Source of the DNA: Alkalibacterium iburiense
Lineage (GTDB): Bacteria > Bacillota > Bacilli > Lactobacillales > Carnobacteriaceae_A
Direction: 5' to 3'
DNA: 10,997 nt
Assembly (NCBI RefSeq): GCF_039521845.1
Contig: NZ_BAAACW010000081.1
Coordinates: 1-10,997 of the forward strand
Part shown: piece by piece, positions 6,661 to 10,997 of the stretch
Layout of the letters: every line of letters starts with the position of its first letter
Position numbering within the stretch: the first letter of the stretch is position 1
Program-made: the position numbers and the translations under genes
The notes under the pieces: generated by a model
Told to the model about the DNA's origin: nothing
Database searches by the model: none
The model's input: the letters and a program-made list of their open reading frames with translations, nothing else

Positions 6661-7986
6661 TTAGTTTAAAATACCGTTTGCTTCATTGATAAATTGTTCA
6701 GCTGCTTCTTCAGGAGTCACTTGTTCATATTTTAATGATTCAATGACTCTTAAGAATGACCCACGGACTTCTGTCTCTCCTGGAGGCGAAATTGGATCTG
6801 CAGGCTCAGTGTAATCAGCGACTACATCAAGGAATTCAAAGGTTTTTCTAGTTGATTCTTCAACTTGCTCGCTTAAGTGATCTCTAACAACACTTGAAAT
6901 CGGAACGCCTCTTTCACCTTGTAGAATTTCATTAGCTTCAATACTATTAGTCATAAAGTTAATAAATTCAGCTGCTGCGTCGACATCTTCTGCATGATCT
7001 GTTACAGACCAAGACATGGATGGTCGAATAAAGTTAGCGTGTGTGCCATCTAGTGACGGTAAAACGGTCAGTCCTAATTCGTAATCTGTCGATTGTTGAT
7101 CACCGATTAACTGGTTACTTGCTGCTGTTCTCATGAGTGACGTGCCATCTTGTACCATGCTGTCTCCACCTTCATGGTAGGATAACATAATATCATGCGT
7201 TGGCGCTGCACCGTCTGCAACCATGGTTTGTAACCACTCGAAGAAATCTACTAAAACGGGTTCTTCAAAGCCTAAACCGTTTCCATCTTCATTATAAAAA
7301 CTTTGACCATTCTGTCTGACATAGTTATTGAATAACTCATACTCAGAGTTTGCAAAGTCATAGCCCCAGTATTCTCCACCATCGGCTTCGATTGTTTCTT
7401 TGATTTCTAAATTGATATCATATAAATCTTGGTATGTGAAGCCAGGTTCCATATCGACACCGTGTTCTTCAGTTAAGTCCACATTATAGATAACTGCTAG
7501 GGCATTCGCTCCACCTGAAATTCCTAATGTGCGGCCATCTACTTCTAAAATCTCTTGGTAGACATCATCAACATCTGATAAGTCGATGGTACCGTCTTCA
7601 GTATAAGGTGCTAAATCTACTAATAGGCTATTACTGTCATATTCATTTAAGTAAGAATTATCCATTTGAATGACATCTGGTAAATTACTACCTGCTGCTT
7701 GGGTATTTAATCTTTCCCAGTAGCCATCCCATCCAGTGTATTCAGTTTCTACTGTAATACCTGTTTCTTCAGTAAATAATTCAATCGCTTCCAAAGTCAT
7801 GTCATGACGTTCTTGTCCGCCCCACCATGCTACTCTTATCGATTGGTCGCCGTCACCTTCAACAACTTCTGCATCTACGTTAGGGTCGTTTTCTGCCCCT
7901 GTATCTTCTTCATTCTCTGCACCATTCCCACATGCAGTAGCTATTAGGGCAGTTGTTGCTAATAACGCATAAAAACGTTTATTCAT
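6661..7986 (-). CDS. Sugar ABC transporter substrate-binding lipoprotein
   Basis: The extracellular solute-binding subunit (family 1, COG1653 type), 441 residues. The signal peptide (1-18) ends in the lipobox-like ATAC with Cys19 as the lipidation site, followed by an acidic flexible linker (20-48). The mature domain starts IRVAWWGG, and conserved LPDVIQMD (102-109) is typical of family-1 binding proteins. The whole protein is strongly acidic, as in halotolerant or alkaliphilic hosts. The ATG at 7986 is ten bases from AAGGAG (7997-8002). It is the first gene of the transport unit, with a promoter and cre box upstream. The ligand is not readable from sequence; the neighbouring GH105 suggests unsaturated rhamnose-containing oligosaccharides. 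Confidence 0.92.
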   Translation of the reverse strand: MNKRFYALLATTALIATACGNGAENEEDTGAENDPNVDAEVVEGDGDQSIRVAWWGGQERHDMTLEAIELFTEETGITVETEYTGWDGYWERLNTQAAGSNLPDVIQMDNSYLNEYDSNSLLVDLAPYTEDGTIDLSDVDDVYQEILEVDGRTLGISGGANALAVIYNVDLTEEHGVDMEPGFTYQDLYDINLEIKETIEADGGEYWGYDFANSEYELFNNYVRQNGQSFYNEDGNGLGFEEPVLVDFFEWLQTMVADGAAPTHDIMLSYHEGGDSMVQDGTSLMRTAASNQLIGDQQSTDYELGLTVLPSLDGTHANFIRPSMSWSVTDHAEDVDAAAEFINFMTNSIEANEILQGERGVPISSVVRDHLSEQVEESTRKTFEFLDVVADYTEPADPISPPGETEVRGSFLRVIESLKYEQVTPEEAAEQFINEANGILN

Positions 7987-8028
7987 TTGCTTCTCTCTCC
8001 TTCTATATATAACAATTACTCTATGTAT

Positions 8029-8058
8029 AGTATACCCTTATTGTTACCGTTTTCTGAA
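8029..8058 (-). promoter_or_regulatory. Sigma-A promoter of the binding protein-permease operon
   Basis: On the minus strand TTCAGA (8058-8053), an 18-base spacer and TATACT (8034-8029) resemble -35 and -10 elements. Transcription would start near 8022, giving a leader of about 35 bases before the ATG at 7986. The -10 is strong (five of six) and the -35 weak (four of six). Confidence 0.5.
8042..8055 (-). promoter_or_regulatory. cre box (CcpA site) within the transporter promoter
   Basis: Minus-strand AGAAAACGGTAACA matches the cre consensus TGNAANCGNTNNCA at every defined position except the first. It fills the spacer between the putative -35 and -10, a classic place for catabolite repression by CcpA with HPr-Ser-P. 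Confidence 0.6.
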
Positions 8059-8126
8059 TACAAAAATGGAAACAAACTATAAAAAATCAATGCAATTAAT
8101 TATAAGAATGAATAAATAATCGAAAT

Positions 8127-8192
8127 AAAAAAACAAACAACCTTTATGTGTAAAGTAACGGAATACTCTACAGCTCTAAAGATTGTTTGTTT
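8127..8192 (-). terminator. Long two-part hairpin terminator after the GH105 gene
   Basis: On the minus strand AAACAAACAATCTTTA (8192-8177) pairs with TAAAGGTTGTTTGTTT (8146-8131) over 16 positions with one G-U. Inside, 8172-8164 and 8157-8149 add nine more pairs with one G-U, an internal loop of four and two bases, and a six-base terminal loop. A run of seven T follows (8133-8127). It begins 26 bases after the GH105 stop and separates the two sugar operons. Confidence 0.8.
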
Positions 8193-8217
8193 AAATGTTT
8201 ACTTATTTATATACGAA

Positions 8218-9315
8218 TTAAACATATGTGTATAGATACTCAGTTAAGGCTAAAATCGCAAGGGATTGACCATAAGGCATAGTCGTCACTCTAATATTTC
8301 TATAAAAGTCTAAATCATCACCCATACCTGTTCCAACAGATACTTTTTCTACTGCGCCCTCTTCATTAATATTATCCACGATACCTTGAATGGCTTTTTC
8401 AGCAACAGGTAAATAGTCTTTTGAGATATAACGTTTTCTAATACCTTTAAGTATCCCAAAAGCGAAACCAGCAGATGCCGAAGCTTCGAGGTATGAATCT
8501 GAATCATTTAGTAACGTTGACCATAAACCACTTTCATCCTGGTGTTTTTTTAGTGCTTCAACCTGTCTGTTTAAAGTAGTTGTCAGGAAATCATATAAGT
8601 GATCTCCAGATTTCAAATCCAACATTTCAATAATCTCAGGTATAGCTATAGTGGCCCAACAATTTCCTCGTCCCCATAAGGCATTGGCAAAATTATGATG
8701 CCCTTCGAATGTCCAGCCGTGAAACCAGAGACCTGTTTCTTTATCTGCTAAATATTTAATGTGGATCAGGAACTGTTTTTTTGCTTCTTCTACATATTCC
8801 GGTCTGTCTAATAGTAAACCTATTTTGGCTAACGGTAGAACAGTCATCATTAAAGTATCTGCCCATAACTGATTTTTGTTTTCTGGTCCGTATGTCATAT
8901 GCTGCAAGCCGTTTTCATCTGTTCGAGGCATATCGTACATAACCCAGTCTGCCCATTGTTCCAAGTAAGGCTTAAACTCTGTTCTATTTTCTTCTTCATA
9001 TAGAAAAGCCATCGTTAATAAAGGCGCCATCGTATTCACGTTTTTTGGTGGTGCGCCTTCAATTAAACGCTGCTCATACCATTCATCTAAAATATGTTTA
9101 GCAGATTCACTTTTTGTGAATTTATAGTAAGAATATAGCCCGTACAACCCTACACCTTGTGGCCAATTCCAAACATGCCAACTTTTATCATCAACAATTA
9201 ATCCATCAAAATCAAGCAGGTACTCTCCTGTGTCATCTTTAATGGCTGATAAATTCTCAGCTAATTTATCAATATAGTCTGTAATCTTATCCTTGTTAAG
9301 TTCGAGTTCTGTCAT
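8218..9315 (-). CDS. GH105 (YteR-like) unsaturated glycuronyl hydrolase
   Basis: A 365-residue (alpha/alpha)6-barrel hydrolase of family GH105. These enzymes remove the 4,5-unsaturated uronic acid that a polysaccharide lyase leaves at the non-reducing end. Evidence is WNWPQGVGLYGL (49-60), LWADTLMM (150-157) with probable catalytic Asp153 (equivalent to Asp143 of YteR), WFHGW (197-201) and WGRGNCW (214-220). No signal peptide is present, so it acts in the cytoplasm on imported oligosaccharide. The ATG at 9315 follows GGAG (9327-9330) with an 11-base gap, 17 bases after the isomerase gene. The rhamnose mutarotase in the same operon suggests an unsaturated uronate-rhamnose substrate from rhamnogalacturonan or ulvan. 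The family is firm, the substrate inferred. Confidence 0.88.
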   Translation of the reverse strand: MTELELNKDKITDYIDKLAENLSAIKDDTGEYLLDFDGLIVDDKSWHVWNWPQGVGLYGLYSYYKFTKSESAKHILDEWYEQRLIEGAPPKNVNTMAPLLTMAFLYEEENRTEFKPYLEQWADWVMYDMPRTDENGLQHMTYGPENKNQLWADTLMMTVLPLAKIGLLLDRPEYVEEAKKQFLIHIKYLADKETGLWFHGWTFEGHHNFANALWGRGNCWATIAIPEIIEMLDLKSGDHLYDFLTTTLNRQVEALKKHQDESGLWSTLLNDSDSYLEASASAGFAFGILKGIRKRYISKDYLPVAEKAIQGIVDNINEEGAVEKVSVGTGMGDDLDFYRNIRVTTMPYGQSLAILALTEYLYTYV

Positions 9316-9332
9316 CGTATTTTATTCTCCTA

Positions 9333-10169
9333 TTAGTAAAATTTGTTTAAAAAATTAATAGCGCCATCTATGTGTGGCTCTTGAGTTTCTTCAAGTAAAA
9401 TCGGAATACCTGGTTTCTCATTCTTTATCTTTGTCATTAAATACTCATAATCCATTTCACCCTGTCCCACAGGAACAATTTGTTTTTCCTTATCTTTAAT
9501 AACAAAGTCTTTAGCATGAATGACAGTGATTTTATCTCCAAATAAATCAAAAGCCTCATCTATTATTTCGTGCTGTGTTTCAACCGAAGCATTATCTGGG
9601 AATAAATAGTTTACGACATCTAAAATAATCTGCATGTTATCAGAATTTACTTCATCAATTAATTTTTTCATCATTATAGGAGCATAAATAGGGTGATTGA
9701 TTCCACCTTCAATAGTTACAATGACTCCATGTTTTTCCGCTTCTTTCACCAATTCTTTAACACTTTCAACTGCATTGTTAAAAGCTTCTTCTTCGAAATT
9801 CTTCTCAGTGTACTGAACTTCTGGTGTAGCTGCTCCTGTTTCAGAACCTACTGTTAATGCTCCAAAAGCTTTAGCGTAACGGATATGAGCTTTAAAGAAA
9901 TCCAAAGCTTTTCTTCTTTCATCCAAATCTGGGTGTATCATGTTGATGTAACATCCCAAAACGGCAATATTTATATTTTGATTACGGAATGCATTTCCAA
10001 TATCTCTAGCCATACCTATATTCATATTTCGCGTGGTCACTTCGTAATCTTTAACCGATCTAAGTAAAGCTAACTGAATATATTGAATATCTTTTTCAGC
10101 TATTTTGTCAGCTAAATCTTCAATTGTCGTGTTTTCAATATCATGTGCTCTAATTCCAATATTAAACAT
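9333..10169 (-). CDS. TIM-barrel sugar phosphate isomerase/epimerase family protein
   Basis: A 278-residue protein of the xylose isomerase-like TIM-barrel (AP endonuclease 2) superfamily, which isomerises or epimerises sugars or sugar phosphates with a bound divalent metal. Probable metal ligands at strand ends are Glu154 (TIEGG), Asp184 (LDVVN), His218 (IHAKD) and Glu260 (LLEET). GQGEMDY (235-241) is a common family motif. There is no signal peptide. Its start overlaps the end of the mutarotase gene by eight bases, and its ribosome site AAGGAG (10177-10182) lies inside that gene, indicating coupled translation. The exact substrate cannot be read from sequence; the operon points to the unsaturated uronate product, rhamnose or a derivative. 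Confidence 0.83.
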   Translation of the reverse strand: MFNIGIRAHDIENTTIEDLADKIAEKDIQYIQLALLRSVKDYEVTTRNMNIGMARDIGNAFRNQNINIAVLGCYINMIHPDLDERRKALDFFKAHIRYAKAFGALTVGSETGAATPEVQYTEKNFEEEAFNNAVESVKELVKEAEKHGVIVTIEGGINHPIYAPIMMKKLIDEVNSDNMQIILDVVNYLFPDNASVETQHEIIDEAFDLFGDKITVIHAKDFVIKDKEKQIVPVGQGEMDYEYLMTKIKNEKPGIPILLEETQEPHIDGAINFLNKFY

Positions 10170-10500
10170 TTTTATTCTCCTTATCTTGACTTAAATGAAA
10201 GACTTCTTTCAGATTTCGTGTAACCGGACTATTATCAGGATTGGTTTCCATTACAGGTTCCATATAATCCCACCATTTTTTATTTATGGTAGTAGACGCT
10301 GTTTCATCCCACCTATGATTATCTTCCAACTCTAGAAGCGCAAACAAAAGATTCGTTTCCTCATCCAAGTAGATGTTGTATTGAATTAAACCATGCTCTT
10401 TTAGCATAGTTTCCATTTCTGGCCAGAGCTCATTGTGTCTTCTATGATATTCTTCGTGTTTATCCGGATAAACTGTCATCACAAAAGCTTTTCTTATCAC
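10162..10500 (-). CDS. rhaM: L-rhamnose mutarotase
   Basis: Interconverts alpha- and beta-L-rhamnopyranose in the cytoplasm, feeding rhamnose isomerase. With GTG at 10500 as start the protein is 112 residues and begins MIRKAFVM, the usual N-terminus. Tyr18, His22 and the Trp76-Trp77 pair then fall exactly on the numbering of the active-site residues of the E. coli enzyme (YiiL). Two upstream in-frame ATGs (10509, 10506) lie against or within three bases of AAAGG (10510-10514), too close for good initiation, whereas GTG is nine bases away. The late PDNSPV and LKEVFHL are also typical. It is the first gene of the unit, overlapping the isomerase gene by eight bases. No rhamnose isomerase, kinase or aldolase genes are in the window. 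Confidence 0.92.
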   Translation of the reverse strand: MIRKAFVMTVYPDKHEEYHRRHNELWPEMETMLKEHGLIQYNIYLDEETNLLFALLELEDNHRWDETASTTINKKWWDYMEPVMETNPDNSPVTRNLKEVFHLSQDKENKNV

Positions 10501-10537
10501 TATCATCATCCTTTCTTTTATTTAAAAATTAAGCGGT

Positions 10538-10551
10538 TACTCATATGAGTA
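10538..10551. promoter_or_regulatory. Perfect 14-bp palindrome, candidate operator
   Basis: TACTCATATGAGTA is a perfect palindrome in the leader of the rhaM operon, about 40 bases before its start. Its symmetry suggests a dimeric regulator site; the regulator is not identifiable here. Confidence 0.4.
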
Positions 10552-10764
10552 CATTCACTTTTCCAACCCTTTGTTTCAAGCATAACATACCCTACTGTCT
10601 TCTTCTATGAGCAGCTAAACTATCTATACATGCTCCAACAAATTCAAATGGAAGAAAAAAACTAACTTCTTTCACTAAAAATAGTATGCTATAATTGATT
10701 ATTAAGGGTTACTTCGAACATATTTTTTTATGGCTCATTTACATGAATCAATATACACACCTAA

Positions 10765-10793
10765 TTGAAAACCCTATCAACATTATATATAAT
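10765..10793 (+). promoter_or_regulatory. Strong plus-strand sigma-A promoter, overlapping the minus-strand one
   Basis: TTGAAA (10765-10770), a 17-base spacer and TATAAT (10788-10793) match the consensus at 11 of 12 positions. It would drive the short ORF at 10872 with a leader of about 70 bases. Its -10 lies directly beside the minus-strand -10, so the two promoters cannot be occupied together. Confidence 0.55.
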
Positions 10794-10810
10794 AAGTGTG
10801 ATCGTTTCCA
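10782..10810 (-). promoter_or_regulatory. Promoter of the rhaM-isomerase-GH105 operon
   Basis: Minus-strand TGGAAA (10810-10805), a 17-base spacer and consensus TATAAT (10787-10782). Transcription would start near 10775, leaving an untranslated leader of about 275 bases before rhaM, in which I see no gene. The leader holds the palindrome at 10538-10551. Confidence 0.5.
10797..10810 (-). promoter_or_regulatory. Perfect-consensus cre box (CcpA site) shared by divergent promoters
   Basis: Minus-strand TGGAAACGATCACA fits TGNAANCGNTNNCA at every defined position. It covers the -35 and part of the spacer of the minus-strand promoter and the start point of the plus-strand one, so one bound CcpA could repress both. 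Confidence 0.65.
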
Positions 10811-10871
10811 TATAAAAAAACAACTTTCTATATAAGAAAACCCTAAAGCAAGCATTATGACTAGGAGTGTA

Positions 10872-10934
10872 ATGGTGAGATTAATAAAAAAATACTCTTA
10901 TAAAAAAATACTCATTGGCAGTAGAGGGTGCTGA
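10872..10934 (+). pseudogene. Truncated start of a gene, possibly a membrane sensor
   Basis: ATG 10872 (or GTG 10875), preceded by AGGAG at 10863-10867, opens a frame of 20 codons ending in TGA at 10932: MVRLIKKYSYKKILIGSRGC. A basic N-terminus of this kind resembles the start of membrane histidine kinases such as YesM relatives, which often lie beside loci like this, but the piece is too short to assign. After about codon 15 the sequence changes character and may be the end of an insertion sequence, so the gene is probably interrupted. It could also simply be a chance ORF. Confidence 0.3.
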
Positions 10935-10956
10935 AAAAGAAACCCTTTTTAAGGGC
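10934..10956 (-). terminator. Terminator for a minus-strand gene beyond the right edge
   Basis: On the minus strand GCCCTT (10956-10951) pairs with AAGGGT (10947-10942) around a three-base loop, and TTCTTTTT follows. It would end a transcript entering from the right, consistent with a transposase gene of an element whose end lies near 10915-10930. Confidence 0.5.
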
Positions 10957-10997
10957 TATAAATGGGTAAAATAAATAATCAGTGATTATCTGGTAAA

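Noticed and set aside
10667..10695. Plus-strand extended -10 TGCTATAAT at 10687-10695
   Set aside because: No acceptable -35, and a much better promoter for the same direction lies at 10765-10793.
1..10997. CRISPR array, tRNA, rRNA or defence system
   Set aside because: No regularly spaced direct repeats, no tRNA- or rRNA-like stretches and no defence-type protein motifs were seen.

Overview
The window looks like an accessory carbohydrate-utilisation region of a low-GC Gram-positive bacterium. AT-rich DNA, AGGAGG-type ribosome binding sites, CcpA-type cre boxes, a lipobox-bearing sugar-binding protein and no ATPase gene beside the permeases all fit Firmicutes. The strongly acidic binding protein would suit a halotolerant or alkaliphilic lactic acid bacterium (Carnobacteriaceae-like), but that placement is inference.

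Layout. Positions 1-537 hold no intact gene: there are two terminator-like hairpins, two further hairpins and what looks like a decayed small gene (299-523) with three in-frame TGA codons. Positions 538-2009 are an IS1182-type insertion sequence bounded by an 18-bp inverted repeat (16 matches); its transposase is interrupted by a 57-N assembly gap whose length breaks the frame. Positions 2245-2898 (minus) encode a DUF624/YesL-type membrane protein. A second, unrelated transposase (3075-4526, plus strand; zinc ribbons plus an IS6/IS240-like DDE domain) lies between it and the sugar transporter.

The right 6 kb is a minus-strand sugar locus in two transcription units. Unit 1 (10500 to 8218) encodes L-rhamnose mutarotase, a TIM-barrel sugar isomerase/epimerase and a cytoplasmic GH105 unsaturated glycuronyl hydrolase, closed by a long hairpin terminator. 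Unit 2 (7986 to 4811) encodes a lipoprotein solute-binding protein and two ABC permeases, with its own promoter, a cre box in the promoter spacer and a terminator after the last gene. Together they fit import of a rhamnose-containing unsaturated oligosaccharide (from rhamnogalacturonan, or possibly ulvan), hydrolysis inside the cell, and anomer conversion of the released rhamnose. The transporter ATPase must be encoded elsewhere.

Upstream of unit 1 (about 10765-10810) two good sigma-A promoters on opposite strands are embedded in one another and share a perfect cre box. The plus-strand promoter would drive a short ORF (10872-10934) that appears cut off, perhaps by another insertion sequence entering from the right edge.

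The most unusual signal is shared by the two unrelated transposase genes. In each, the ribosome binding site is buried in a long stem whose other arm carries a seven-C tract. That arm lies upstream of an extended -10 element (TGnTAnAAT), so only transcripts reading in from outside would carry it.
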